Shown here: piece by piece, positions 34,299 to 43,528 of the stretch | Layout of the letters: every line of letters starts with the position of its first letter | How positions within the stretch are numbered: the first letter of the stretch is position 1 | Assembly (NCBI RefSeq): GCF_019740315.1 | Contig: NZ_JAHXZR010000004.1 | Location: 310,001-374,000, forward strand | Reading direction: 5' to 3' | Source: Oceanobacter mangrovi | GTDB taxonomy: Bacteria; Pseudomonadota; Gammaproteobacteria; Pseudomonadales; Oceanobacteraceae | DNA: 64,000 nucleotides | Notes under the pieces: generated by a model | What the model was told of the DNA's origin: nothing | Database searches by the model: none | Seen by the model: the letters and a program-made list of their open reading frames with translations, nothing else | Made by a program: the position numbers and the translations under genes

Positions 34299-36910
34299 TG
34301 GCACCTGCCAGTTCGATAACCAGACCTGACCCGACCTTTGACCAACAACGGCAAGGTTTGCGATTACAGGTTGACGGCCAGGTACAAGGGGTGGGTTTCC
34401 GGCCTTTTGTATATCGACTGGCGAGTCAGTTGCAGCTGACTGGACAGGTGTTCAATCGTGCTGGCAGCGTCATCATTGAACTGGTTGGCAAGCCCGGGCT
34501 GTTACTGCAGTTTCAGCAACAGCTGCCACAGCAAGCTCCGCAGCTGGCACAGATTCGTGCTGTGATCGCCGAACCGGCTGACGACTTGCTGGCACAGCCA
34601 TGGCGTGAGTTTGAGATTATCCACAGCGAGGCCACGACGGCTGCTACGTTGGATATCACTCCGGATGCCGCCCCTTGTGCCGATTGTCTGGCCGAGATGG
34701 CTGACCCGCACAACCGCCGTTATCACTACGCCTTCACCAACTGCACCCAGTGCGGCCCGCGTTATACCCTGATCAGGCAGCTACCGTACGACCGTTCGAA
34801 TACCTCGATGGCTGTGTTTGGCCAATGCCCGGCTTGTGAGGCGGAATACCGGCAGCCGAACAACCGGCGCTTTCACGCCCAACCCAACGCCTGTCCGGAT
34901 TGCGGCCCGCAACTCTGGTTGCAACGTGCTGGCAGCGAAATTAACGACAGCCCGATAAATGCTGGTCAGGCAAGCACGGCAAACAGTGACGAACTACTGC
35001 AACAGACACTGGCAGCCTTGCTGGATGGCCAGATTGTTGCGCTCAAGGGGGTTGGCGGCTTCCATCTGGTTTGTGATGCGACTAACCCGGCAGCGATTGC
35101 TCGCTTGCGTCAGCGTAAACAGCGTCCAGCCAAACCCTTTGCGGTGATGCTGGCCAACACGGGCCAGGCTGCTGAATGGGGAAAAATTTCTGCCAAAGCC
35201 AACGACTGGCTGACCTCGCCAGCAGCCCCGGTGGTGGTGGTTCCACAAGTTCCAGGCGCCAGCCCACAACGCCAGCAAGCGTTGGCTCAGTTAGCGCCGG
35301 GGCTTGACGCCATTGGCTTGATGCTGCCGCAAAGCCCGCTGCACTGGCTGTTGTTTGAATTGGCCAGACAGCATTTTGATAAAGCCGATCTGGCGCTGGT
35401 GATGACCAGTGGCAATCGCTCCGGCGAACCGCTGCTGATTGATAATCAGCAGGCGTTGCAGCAGCTGCAAGGCATTGCCGACCTCTGGTTGCTGCATAAC
35501 CGCGATATTCTGGTACGGAACGACGACAGTGTGGTGGCCTGTATGGCCGAGCCTGATTTGTTTGCTGACCAAACCCCGGACGCTGAAGACAGCCTGATAT
35601 TGAGAATTGGCCGTGGTCTGGCACCGCTGGCGCTGCAGCTACTTGCCGATCAACAGCCCGCATCTGTACTGGCGTTAGGCGGTTATCTGAAAAATACCAT
35701 CGCCCTGAACAATGGTCCGCAGGTCGCGATTTCCCAACATCTGGGCGATATGGATCAGCCGGACAATTGCCGCCGTTTGCAGCAAACCGTTCACCATTGG
35801 CTGCAGTTGATGCAGGTACAGCCGCAAGCGATTGCCTGTGACTTGCACCCGGAAGGTTTTGTGGCCCGGCTGGCACGGCAGTTGTCAGACGATCTGCAGC
35901 TGCCCTTGATTGAAGTGCCGCATCATCAGGCCCATCTGGCCAGTGTGCTGGCCGATCTTGGCTGGCCACAACAGCAGGCTGTGTTGGGGCTGGCACTGGA
36001 TGGTTTTGGCCTTGGCTGGGATGGTCTCGCCCGTGGCGGTGAATTATTGCGGCTGCAAGCGGGTCAGTTTGAACCCCTGGGCGCTTTGTCCGCCTTGCCG
36101 ATGCCGGGTGGTGATCTGGCCAGTCGTGAGCCCTGGCGTTTGAGCGCCGCTGTACTGTTGCAGCTGGGGCTGGATCTGGCCGCGATTGAGGCGCTGGGTT
36201 TACAGCTGCCATCAACAGCCGCGCTGCCGATGCTACAGCACCAGGTGGCGCGGGGCATTAATTGTCCATCGACCACCAGTGGCGGGCGCTGGTTTGATGC
36301 GGTGGCGGGGTTGCTGGGCGATCAGCTGGGATTGCAGCAGGGCCGTCAGAGTTACGAAGGTGAAGCAGCGATGCGGCTGGAAGCGCTGGCGCGTAGCTGG
36401 TTACGCCAGCAGCCAGAGGATTTTGCGTCGCTGCTGTTGTCTGTAAATCGACCTGATCGGCCGTTAGGTGAAAGCGTCGAGCTCAACCTGTATCCGCTGT
36501 TCAGCCAGCTGGTTGAACGCAAGAGTGCCGCCAGTTCGGCGGCAGAAATCGCCGCCGTCTTTCATCTGCAACTGATTCAGCAGCTGGGTTACTGGATCGA
36601 ACAGCAGCTGGATCAGCATCCCGCCTTGCCCAGAGCGGTGGTTTTGTCTGGAGGCTGCCTGCAGAACAGCTTGCTGCGTCAGGGCTTGCGAGTCTGGTTG
36701 CGCAGCCGGGCAATCGAACCACTGTTACCGAAACAGCTGCCGCTTAACGATGGTGGTCTGGCGCTGGGACAGCTGGCGGTGGCCTGCCAGCAGTTGTCGT
36801 CTTCCGGTTTCCAGTCTTCTGGTTACAGGCCTTCAGATTACCGACTTTCAGATTCTCGAACGATAGCAACAGGAGAGCCGCATGTGCCTCGCCATTCCGG
36901 TGCAAATTGA
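34298..36910 (+). CDS. hypF: Carbamoyltransferase HypF
   Basis: The 870-residue product has an acylphosphatase domain ([14 protein letters not shown], residues 28-41), two zinc fingers (CADCLAEM...CTQC and CPAC...CPDC, about 125-205), a YrdC-like domain ([13 protein letters not shown]) and a Kae1/TobZ-like domain ([35 protein letters not shown]). It makes thiocarbamate on HypE, the cyanide precursor of the active site. The last 40 residues are an unusual Ser/Tyr/Arg repeat tail. It overlaps hypC by 29 bases. In R. capsulatus, hypF lies near hupTUV instead. Confidence 0.96.
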   Translation: MAPASSITRPDPTFDQQRQGLRLQVDGQVQGVGFRPFVYRLASQLQLTGQVFNRAGSVIIELVGKPGLLLQFQQQLPQQAPQLAQIRAVIAEPADDLLAQPWREFEIIHSEATTAATLDITPDAAPCADCLAEMADPHNRRYHYAFTNCTQCGPRYTLIRQLPYDRSNTSMAVFGQCPACEAEYRQPNNRRFHAQPNACPDCGPQLWLQRAGSEINDSPINAGQASTANSDELLQQTLAALLDGQIVALKGVGGFHLVCDATNPAAIARLRQRKQRPAKPFAVMLANTGQAAEWGKISAKANDWLTSPAAPVVVVPQVPGASPQRQQALAQLAPGLDAIGLMLPQSPLHWLLFELARQHFDKADLALVMTSGNRSGEPLLIDNQQALQQLQGIADLWLLHNRDILVRNDDSVVACMAEPDLFADQTPDAEDSLILRIGRGLAPLALQLLADQQPASVLALGGYLKNTIALNNGPQVAISQHLGDMDQPDNCRRLQQTVHHWLQLMQVQPQAIACDLHPEGFVARLARQLSDDLQLPLIEVPHHQAHLASVLADLGWPQQQAVLGLALDGFGLGWDGLARGGELLRLQAGQFEPLGALSALPMPGGDLASREPWRLSAAVLLQLGLDLAAIEALGLQLPSTAALPMLQHQVARGINCPSTTSGGRWFDAVAGLLGDQLGLQQGRQSYEGEAAMRLEALARSWLRQQPEDFASLLLSVNRPDRPLGESVELNLYPLFSQLVERKSAASSAAEIAAVFHLQLIQQLGYWIEQQLDQHPALPRAVVLSGGCLQNSLLRQGLRVWLRSRAIEPLLPKQLPLNDGGLALGQLAVACQQLSSSGFQSSGYRPSDYRLSDSRTIATGEPHVPRHSGAN
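36800..36859 (+). repeat. Four 15-bp coding repeats at the hypF 3' end
   Basis: Four in-frame 15-bp units encode [15 protein letters not shown] and LSDSR. They lie beyond the conserved end of HypF and just before the hypC ribosome site. The units are degenerate at the DNA level but share TCNGRYTW-type cores. Confidence 0.7.
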
Positions 36911-37160
36911 ATCCATTGAGGATGAGTTCACCGCCATCGCCAACATTGGTGGGCTGCGCAAGCAGATCAATATCTCGCTGGTGGACGATCTCAAGGTCGG
37001 TGAATACGTGATCCTGCATGTTGGCTTTGCGTTAAAAAAGCTGGATGAGGCTGAAGCGCTGAAGACGCTGGCGATGTTCGCGGAAATGGGCATCAATCTG
37101 AACGACGAGCTGGAGTCGGATGTGTCTGAGACGCCGGTAAGTGATGAGGTCAGCCGCTGA
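36882..37160 (+). CDS. hypC: Hydrogenase assembly chaperone HypC
   Basis: The 92-residue product begins [12 protein letters not shown] with the essential Cys2, and the HypC pattern [25 protein letters not shown] follows. It carries the Fe(CN)2CO fragment with HypD and hands it to the large subunit. The start lies 29 bases inside hypF with an AGGAGA site, and the stop overlaps hypD. Confidence 0.95.
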   Translation: MCLAIPVQIESIEDEFTAIANIGGLRKQINISLVDDLKVGEYVILHVGFALKKLDEAEALKTLAMFAEMGINLNDELESDVSETPVSDEVSR

Positions 37161-38302
37161 TGAAATACGTTGACGAATTTCGTGATGGCAGCCTGGCGCG
37201 GCAGCTGGCGGCAGCGATTGCGGCAGCAGCCCGACCAGAGCGGAATTATCACCTGATGGAATTCTGTGGTGGCCATACCCATGCGATTTTCCGTTATGGT
37301 CTGCCGGACTTGCTGCCCGCCAATGTGCAGCTGATTCATGGCCCGGGCTGCCCGGTCTGTGTGTTGCCCATTGCCCGGCTGGATATGGCAATGGCGCTGG
37401 CCAAACACCCTGACATCATTCTGTGTACCTATGGCGACATGCTGCGGGTGCCGGGTTCCGGCCGTACCAGCCTGCTGAAGATTCGTGCCGAGGGCAACGA
37501 CGTACGGATGGTGTATTCACCGGCCGACTGTATTGCCCTGGCGCAGCAGCATCCTGACCGTCAGGTGGTGTTTTTTGCCATCGGTTTTGAAACCACTACG
37601 CCGCCGACTGCCGTGATTATCGAACAGGCGTCCAGACTGGGGCTGAAAAACCTTTCGGTATTCTGCAACCATGTGCTGACTCCGGCTGCCATGCACGGCA
37701 TTCTGGATACCCGAGAATCCGGCGAAGCGCTGAAACTCGACGGTTTTATCGGCCCGGCTCACGTCAGCACTGTGATTGGTTCGGATCCTTACGAACCGTT
37801 TCCGCAGCAATATGGCACCCCGGTGGTGATTGCCGGCTTTGAACCTCTCGACGTGCTACAGGCGATTCTGATGCTGATTCGCCAGCTCAACGATGGTCGT
37901 GCTGTGGTCGAAAATGAATTCACCCGTGCGGTCACCGCGACCGGCAATGAAAAAGCCAGACAGATTACCGAACGTGTGTTTGAAGTGCGGGATCAGTTTG
38001 AATGGCGCGGGCTGGGTTTTGTACCGCACAGCGCGCTACAGATTCGAGAGCAATATCGCGAGCTGGATGCGGAACAACGTTTTGCTGACGTGCTGCAACA
38101 GCACGCCGAGCGTATTCAGCTGGTGCCGAAAGACAACAAGGCCTGCGAATGCCCGCAGATTCTGCGTGGCGTGAAAAAACCGCGCGACTGCAAGCTGTTC
38201 GATAATCCCTGTACGCCGGATAACCCACTGGGCTCCTGCATGGTGTCGTCGGAAGGGGCGTGTGCGGCGTATTACCAGTACGGCCGAGTGATGGAAAGCT
38301 GA
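37160..38302 (+). CDS. hypD: Hydrogenase maturation protein HypD
   Basis: The 380-residue product has the Fe-site motif FCGGHTHAIFRYG (near residue 35) with the conserved Cys, GPGCPVCVLP, FAIGFETTTPPTA, and C-terminal Fe-S ligands (ACECPQILRG, DCKLF, PLGSCMVSSEGACAAYY). Length and motifs are normal. It binds the iron and reduces thiocyanate to place CN ligands. It overlaps hypC by one base and is followed by a REP-like pair before hypE. Confidence 0.96.
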   Translation: MKYVDEFRDGSLARQLAAAIAAAARPERNYHLMEFCGGHTHAIFRYGLPDLLPANVQLIHGPGCPVCVLPIARLDMAMALAKHPDIILCTYGDMLRVPGSGRTSLLKIRAEGNDVRMVYSPADCIALAQQHPDRQVVFFAIGFETTTPPTAVIIEQASRLGLKNLSVFCNHVLTPAAMHGILDTRESGEALKLDGFIGPAHVSTVIGSDPYEPFPQQYGTPVVIAGFEPLDVLQAILMLIRQLNDGRAVVENEFTRAVTATGNEKARQITERVFEVRDQFEWRGLGFVPHSALQIREQYRELDAEQRFADVLQQHAERIQLVPKDNKACECPQILRGVKKPRDCKLFDNPCTPDNPLGSCMVSSEGACAAYYQYGRVMES

Positions 38303-38323
38303 CTGCGCTCATAAAGTATTTTT

Positions 38324-38391
38324 TCGCGAATAAATTCGCTCCTGCAAAACCAGCGATTGCTTTGTCGTTGTAGGAGGGAATTTATTCCCGA
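38324..38391. repeat. Inverted pair of REP-like palindromic elements between hypD and hypE
   Basis: The first element (38324-38346) reads on the minus strand TGCAGGAGCGAATTTATTCG and the second (38369-38391) reads on the plus strand TGTAGGAGGGAATTTATTCC. They face each other across 22 bp. Each holds its own palindrome. This is the layout of REP/BIME elements in Pseudomonas-like genomes, which may stabilise mRNA or attract RAYT transposases. Confidence 0.7.
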
Positions 38392-38438
38392 TATACCGCT
38401 CTCGACGCCCGACCTGAAAACAAACAACGAGATAACCC

Positions 38439-39482
38439 ATGGCACGTATCGACTGGAACAACGGCAAGGTAGAGATGATTCACGGCAGCGGTGGCCGGGC
38501 CATGCAGCAGCTTATTTCCGAATTGTTTGCGGTTGAGTTCAACAACGAATTTCTGAACCAGGGCAACGATGGTGCTGTGTTGCCGCTGACCCTGCCGTGC
38601 TCGCCGGATGGTGCCCGGCTGGTTATGGCAACCGATGCCCATGTGGTGTCGCCGTTGTTTTTCCCAGGCGGAGACATTGGTTCGCTGAGTGTTCACGGCA
38701 CCATCAATGATGTCGCCATGAATGGTGCGGCACCGCTGTATTTGTCGGCGGCGTTTGTGCTGGAAGAAGGTTTTCCGCTGGCCGATCTCAAACGTATTGT
38801 GCAGTCGATGGCACGTGCAGCGTTGGAGGCACGAGTGCCGATTGTGACCGGCGATACCAAGGTGGTGGAGCGCGGCAAGGGCGACGGTGTGTTTATCACC
38901 ACAACCGGTATTGGTGCGGTGCCGCCGCCGGTGGATTTGTCGGGCAGTTACGCCCGGCCGGGCGACCGGATTCTGGTTTCCGGCTCGATGGGGGACCACG
39001 GTGTGACCATTCTGTCGCTGCGGGAGAGCCTGGGCTTTGAGTCAGAATTGCAGTCGGATACCCAGTCGTTGCACGGGCTGGTAGCGGAAATGCTGACTCA
39101 TGTCGATTCGATTCGTTGCTTACGCGACCCGACCCGGGGTGGTCTGGCCAACACGCTGAATGAGTTGGCGCATCAGTCTGGCGTTGGCATGCATTTGCAG
39201 GAAGCGGCCATCCCGGTCAAGCCTGTGGTGGCATCGGCCTGTGAATTCCTCGGGCTCGACCCTCTGTACGTTGCCAACGAAGGCAAGCTGATCGCAATTT
39301 GTGCAGCGGCAGACGCCGACAAGCTGCTGCAGGTAATGCGCTCCCATCCATTTGGCCAGGAAGCAGCGATCATTGGTGAGGTGATCGAAGACAGCAATCG
39401 GTTTGTCCAGATGACGACGCGTTTTGGTGGTCGGCGGATGGTCGACTGGCTCAACGGCGAGCAGTTGCCGAGGATTTGCTGA
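38439..39482 (+). CDS. hypE: Hydrogenase maturation protein HypE
   Basis: The 347-residue product begins MARIDWNNGKVEMIHGSGGRAM and has the PurM-like ATP-binding parts (GNDGAVLPL, DPTRGGLANTLNELA). It ends with PRIC, whose terminal Cys accepts the carbamoyl group from HypF and is dehydrated to thiocyanate. It is the last gene of the hydrogenase island. The 136-bp gap to hypD holds the REP pair. Confidence 0.96.
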   Translation: MARIDWNNGKVEMIHGSGGRAMQQLISELFAVEFNNEFLNQGNDGAVLPLTLPCSPDGARLVMATDAHVVSPLFFPGGDIGSLSVHGTINDVAMNGAAPLYLSAAFVLEEGFPLADLKRIVQSMARAALEARVPIVTGDTKVVERGKGDGVFITTTGIGAVPPPVDLSGSYARPGDRILVSGSMGDHGVTILSLRESLGFESELQSDTQSLHGLVAEMLTHVDSIRCLRDPTRGGLANTLNELAHQSGVGMHLQEAAIPVKPVVASACEFLGLDPLYVANEGKLIAICAAADADKLLQVMRSHPFGQEAAIIGEVIEDSNRFVQMTTRFGGRRMVDWLNGEQLPRIC

Positions 39483-39687
39483 TGCTCGCCAGCGGCGATT
39501 CGGACCAGTCTGGAAAACGAATCGCCACCGCAAAAATATTTGTCCCCTTTTAAGGTTCCCGAGCGTCTTATCCTGTATAAGCCCCGTCGCCCAGAGCGCA
39601 GCATCCGGTTTTATTTCAGCCGTTCACCAAAGTGTCATTCTCCAGTGTTTTGATGGCGAAATCTTCGTCTTGAAATTGGGAATGGCT

Positions 39688-40236
39688 ATGAAACTGTTCA
39701 GCCAGCCTGCGGACTCCGGTATGGCAGAGAATACTGCCGAGGTAACTCCCGGTTATGAACAACAGCTGACGCGGGAAATCCCTCAGCTGCGCCGCTTTAT
39801 CCGCAGCCAGGTGAATAATCCCCATGATGCGGAAGACCTGTTGCAGGATACGCTGGTGCGTTCCTTACAGAGCCCGTCGCGTCAACAGGTTCAGAGTCCG
39901 CTTGCCTATGGTTTGCAGGTGGCTCGCTCGGTGATTTTTGATTTCTGGCGCAAGGACAAGCGGCAGCCGGAAGCGATGGCAGAATTACCGGAAGCGGCAA
40001 CGATGGCGCTGGATGATGAGCATATGGCCCGCCAAAAGCTTGATTGCGTCAGTCAGGTGTTACAGCAGATGCCGGCGTTACGGCGGCAGGTGTTTCTGAT
40101 GCGGCGGCTGGAAGGCAAGTCGCGTGAGGCCATTGCTGCTGAACTCGGGCTGGCCGATGAGTCGGTCAAAAAACACATCACCAGGGCCATGGTGGATCTT
40201 GCCCGGGCAGTCGAACGACATGAGCGTGGGCTATGA
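39688..40236 (+). CDS. FecI-like ECF sigma factor
   Basis: From the ATG at 39688 the product is 182 residues; an ATG at 39682 is equally possible. Region 2 is LRRFIRSQVNNPHDAEDLLQDTLVRSL and region 4 is MPALRRQVFLMRRLEGKSREAIAAELGLADESVKKHITRAM, the FecI type. It overlaps the FecR-like gene by four bases (ATGA). No Fur box was seen upstream and no TonB receptor with a signalling domain lies next to it. Confidence 0.88.
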   Translation: MKLFSQPADSGMAENTAEVTPGYEQQLTREIPQLRRFIRSQVNNPHDAEDLLQDTLVRSLQSPSRQQVQSPLAYGLQVARSVIFDFWRKDKRQPEAMAELPEAATMALDDEHMARQKLDCVSQVLQQMPALRRQVFLMRRLEGKSREAIAAELGLADESVKKHITRAMVDLARAVERHERGL

Positions 40237-41333
40237 ATAAACAGCAAGGGGATTCCGTGACCAGAGATCAGTCTGCATCTTTGTCGTCCTCCCCCGTAGT
40301 AACAGGACAATCTCAAACCATCATGCAAGCGATGATTTCAGACGAGCTGCTGGAGCAGGCCAGCGACTGGTATGACCGGCTGGATGAGCTGGATACCCAT
40401 GAGCTGAAGGCCTATCACCAATGGTTACAAGCCGATGAACAGCATCGTGCGGCAGCCGCTTATATCGCCCGTTATTTTGTTGCCGAAGAGCCGCTGTTGG
40501 CTGACGCCGCAATGACCCTTGGTGAGCCAGAAATGGCCGCCCAGCGGGATGAGGAGGAGCGCACCGTAGCTGCTCAAGCTGCGGTATCCGGCTGGCGTAA
40601 CTGGTTTAACCCCGCAGCCTGGGCGTTTAAGCCGGCCGCCGTGATGGCGCTGCTGGTATTCGTGGTGATGTTGCCGCTGCTGTGGTGGCAAGGCGTGGCT
40701 ACTGAGCCTGCCGTGAAGCTGCAGCAGTTCGCGACGGCGACCGGTGAGCGCCAACAGCTCAAACTGGACGATGGTTCGCAGGTGGTTCTGAACGCTGCCA
40801 GTCAGCTGTCGGTCGCCTTGTCTGACCAGCAACGGTTGGTGAATCTGCCACAGGGAGAAGCCTTTTTTTCGGTCGCCCGCGACGTCGAACGGCCGTTTGT
40901 GGTGGATACCGGTATTGGTCAGGTACGGGTACTGGGCACGGCTTTCAATGTTGATCGGTCCGGCGATGGGCTGGTGGTTACAGTTGAACACGGAGTGGTG
41001 GAAGTCAGCGCCCGCGGCGTCAAATATCGGTTGTTTGCTGGTGATGGTTTACGTTTGCAGGGCAGCGAGATCCAGCGCTTTAACGAGGCTGATGCCGGTA
41101 ACTGGCGCACTGGCTGGCGCCAGGTCAACAAGGAACCACTGACGGATTTGATCAGCCATTTACGTAGTTATACAGATAAAACGATCACGGCCGACGGGCT
41201 GGATGATGGCCTGGTGTTTTCCGGTCGTTACAGTCCGGATGACGTCGAAGGTACGCTGGCGCTGGTGGGGGATTTATTTGGTCTGCAGCTGAGTGTTACG
41301 GCGTCGGAAATTCGCCTGGCGGCACCGCAGTAA
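40233..41333 (+). CDS. FecR-like transmembrane anti-sigma/regulator
   Basis: The 366-residue product has an N-terminal DUF4880 domain (ASDWYDRLDELDTHELKAYHQWL, near 50), one membrane helix near 132-152 and a periplasmic FecR domain (TGERQQLKLDDGSQVVLNAASQL, VLGTAFNV). The C-terminus (EPLTDLISHLRSYTDKTI...FGLQL) resembles the domain that contacts the N-terminal domain of a TonB receptor. It should relay an outer-membrane signal to the sigma factor. The receptor is not adjacent; the convergent repP-like gene follows. Confidence 0.87.
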   Translation: MNKQQGDSVTRDQSASLSSSPVVTGQSQTIMQAMISDELLEQASDWYDRLDELDTHELKAYHQWLQADEQHRAAAAYIARYFVAEEPLLADAAMTLGEPEMAAQRDEEERTVAAQAAVSGWRNWFNPAAWAFKPAAVMALLVFVVMLPLLWWQGVATEPAVKLQQFATATGERQQLKLDDGSQVVLNAASQLSVALSDQQRLVNLPQGEAFFSVARDVERPFVVDTGIGQVRVLGTAFNVDRSGDGLVVTVEHGVVEVSARGVKYRLFAGDGLRLQGSEIQRFNEADAGNWRTGWRQVNKEPLTDLISHLRSYTDKTITADGLDDGLVFSGRYSPDDVEGTLALVGDLFGLQLSVTASEIRLAAPQ

Positions 41334-41401
41334 AGCTCGGTGCCGGGTAATCCGGGCGCAGGGGCAGGACATGTCCTGACCTGACCGGGGCTGATCATAA
41401 A

Positions 41402-42067
41402 TTACAGCAGCGACTTCAGCTGCTGTAATCGCTGTTGCTGCTGCTCTCGCGGTAACGGCCGTTCGATTTGCTCTGGCAAAGCCGGAGCTATCTCCATCTG
41501 AATATCTTCACCATTCTGCAAACGACGCAGCAGAATTTCATAGTTACGTTTGAACACCGGGTAAGCCACTTCCTCGATGTTGTTGGCGAGGAAAAACCAG
41601 TCACTGGCACGGCCGGCGTAATACACCGCCGGGTGGCTCCAGCGATATTCCTGTTTGGGCGACGGTGCCCGGCAGGCTTCCATATAGGCGCGGTGGGGAT
41701 CGGGCAAGCCCAGTACGTCGGCGATGTCACAACGTGCCACCACCTCGTGCACATTCGGCAGCCAGCCGCTTTCCTTCACGGCCTTTTCAGCCGCCCGCAT
41801 GATCACATCGCCGCGGTAATCAACCAGCAGCCGCGACCACAGCCGCTTGGCCATGATCAGGGTATCGTGGTCTGGAAAGGCCTTCAGAAACTGGTTGTGA
41901 TAGTTGAAGCGAAACAGCTCAAAAATCTGGTTGATGGCTTCTTTCTGTTCAACACTGGGCTGCTTGCTGGCTGTGTTGTCACCAGCTGGTGTCGTTGAGT
42001 CGGCGGACGCTGGCTTCAGCTGTTGAGTAACCCGGTTCAGTAGCTGATGTGTCGCTTGCGGTTCCAT
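41402..42067 (-). CDS. Phage lambda P-like helicase-loader family protein
   Basis: The ATG at 42065-42067 gives 221 residues. A low-complexity start (residues 1-45) leads to the replication protein P core: EAINQIFELFRFNYHNQFLKAFPD, MAKRLWSRLLVDY, VMRAAEKAVKESGWLPNVHEVV and PDPHRAYMEACRAPS. Lambda P loads DnaB. The start lies 89 bp inside the 3' end of the DnaT-like gene, so the two are coupled. Such pairs are found on Pseudomonas-type chromosomes as well as in phages; no phage genes are near. Confidence 0.75.
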   Translation of the reverse strand: MEPQATHQLLNRVTQQLKPASADSTTPAGDNTASKQPSVEQKEAINQIFELFRFNYHNQFLKAFPDHDTLIMAKRLWSRLLVDYRGDVIMRAAEKAVKESGWLPNVHEVVARCDIADVLGLPDPHRAYMEACRAPSPKQEYRWSHPAVYYAGRASDWFFLANNIEEVAYPVFKRNYEILLRRLQNGEDIQMEIAPALPEQIERPLPREQQQQRLQQLKSLL

Positions 42068-43244
42068 TGACGGCTCCTGGTTGGGCCAAACGCTTGCCCC
42101 ACTGCTGTTTGATGTATTGCAGGAAACGGCTGTTCCAGCTGTTGTGGACCTGGCCGGACTCGCGCCAGTAGAGCACAAATTCGGCAACCCGTTCACGGGC
42201 AAATTGCGAGTCGATGTGTGACATCGCCAGAATGTCGTAGCAATCCTGTGAAGGCTGCCAGTTGCGTTCAATCGGCAGTGGTACGTTGGAGTGCTCCATC
42301 GAGGCGCTGTAACGCGCCCACTGCATCCGAATGTGCTGAATAAACTTGCTGTTCCAGGTTTTCATTACATCGCCACGTTCCTGCCAGTAGAGCACAAACT
42401 CGGGGATGGCATCGTTGATGTACTGATCGTCAACGCCGGAGCGCTGCAGAATCTGGAGGGCATCCTCGCTGGGACGCCAGTTGGCCGGAATCGGACCTGC
42501 TTCTTCCTGCGCGACCTGAAAGGCACTGCCATCGCGCCACTGGTCGAGCTGTTTATCCTGCTGCTTCTGGCTGCGCTGGGCATCGTTCTGGGCATAAACC
42601 CACTGGGTTTTTACATGGCGGAAAAAGCGGGTATTCCAGTCGTTACGGTTGGCTCCCTGCTCCTGTCCCTGCAATAAAAAGGTGTCGCGCTGGGCCCATA
42701 CAAAACTCTGCGGAATGCCATGCTGCTGCAAGCGGATAAGGGTGTCCTGGCTGGGTTGCCAGTCTTGTCCCAGCGGCTGATGACGGGCAGGGACTGATGC
42801 CGTGGCTGTCTGGCTCGCTGCTGTCTGGCTCGCTGCTGCCGGGCTGCTGGTGCCGCGTGGCGAAGCTGACTGCGGTTGCCATTGTTGGTGGGCCGCCGGA
42901 CGTTCGGCGATGGCTGCCGATGGCGCAGCCAGGCTGGCAGGCTCAGTGCCTGCAAAACTGACCACCAGAGTGACGGATTCCGGGTACATGGGGCTGTGTA
43001 ACTGCAACAGTCCCTTGTCTATCAGGCTCGCGAGAGTGCGACGAATGCTGACGTCGTCCCAGAATGGCAGCTGCTGGCGTACGGTTTCACGACTCAGACG
43101 AATGCCATTGCGACTGCTGTCAGGCTGCATCATGGCGGCCTGATTAAACACAGTCAGCAGTACGGCATCTTCCAGGCCAATGGTGGCAGCCAGGGTGACT
43201 GACAGCGGCAGGGTGATGTCTGAAAACAGCGGGTGATTGCTCAT
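41979..43244 (-). CDS. Primosomal DnaT-like protein: winged helix plus three DnaT domains
   Basis: From the ATG at 43242-43244 the product is 421 residues. Residues 1-85 look like a winged helix (DAVLLTVFNQAAMM, RQQLPFWDDVSIRRTLASLIDKGLLQL). An Ala/Ser/Gln linker follows. Then come three copies of the DnaT ssDNA-binding domain at 161-216, 255-311 and 328-382, each of the form W-x-P-S-x-D...F-x-x-x-x...W-N-x-(K/R)-F...Q-W. E. coli DnaT has one. It is coupled to the P-like gene and may help load DnaB. Confidence 0.82.
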   Translation of the reverse strand: MSNHPLFSDITLPLSVTLAATIGLEDAVLLTVFNQAAMMQPDSSRNGIRLSRETVRQQLPFWDDVSIRRTLASLIDKGLLQLHSPMYPESVTLVVSFAGTEPASLAAPSAAIAERPAAHQQWQPQSASPRGTSSPAAASQTAASQTATASVPARHQPLGQDWQPSQDTLIRLQQHGIPQSFVWAQRDTFLLQGQEQGANRNDWNTRFFRHVKTQWVYAQNDAQRSQKQQDKQLDQWRDGSAFQVAQEEAGPIPANWRPSEDALQILQRSGVDDQYINDAIPEFVLYWQERGDVMKTWNSKFIQHIRMQWARYSASMEHSNVPLPIERNWQPSQDCYDILAMSHIDSQFARERVAEFVLYWRESGQVHNSWNSRFLQYIKQQWGKRLAQPGAVNGTASDTSATEPGYSTAEASVRRLNDTSW

Positions 43245-43263
43245 ACGGAAATCTGGGCCATCA

Positions 43264-43291
43264 GTAGTTGGCAATGGGTAGTTGGCAATGC
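43264..43291. repeat. 14-bp tandem duplication upstream of the DnaT-like gene
   Basis: GTAGTTGGCAATGG is followed directly by GTAGTTGGCAATGC. It lies 20 bp upstream of the minus-strand start at 43244, in the gap to the thioesterase gene. The purpose is unknown. Confidence 0.6.
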
Positions 43292-43528
43292 GTCGGTGAC
43301 GAACAGAGTCTGGCGAGCAGCTGCCAGCAAAAAATCGTCAGCTGGTTATTGTAGCGGTTTTAGCCGATGCACTGCAGTGCCTGTACCGACTTGTTACAAA
43401 TTAGGCGTAGCGGGCCAGGAGGATTGTTCAGCTGACGGATCTGCCCGTTCGGTTATTACCCTCACTGCAGCGATAGGTCGGCTGGCAGCCAGCCGTTATA
43501 GTCGCAAGGGATTGCTCTGGAGACCTGT

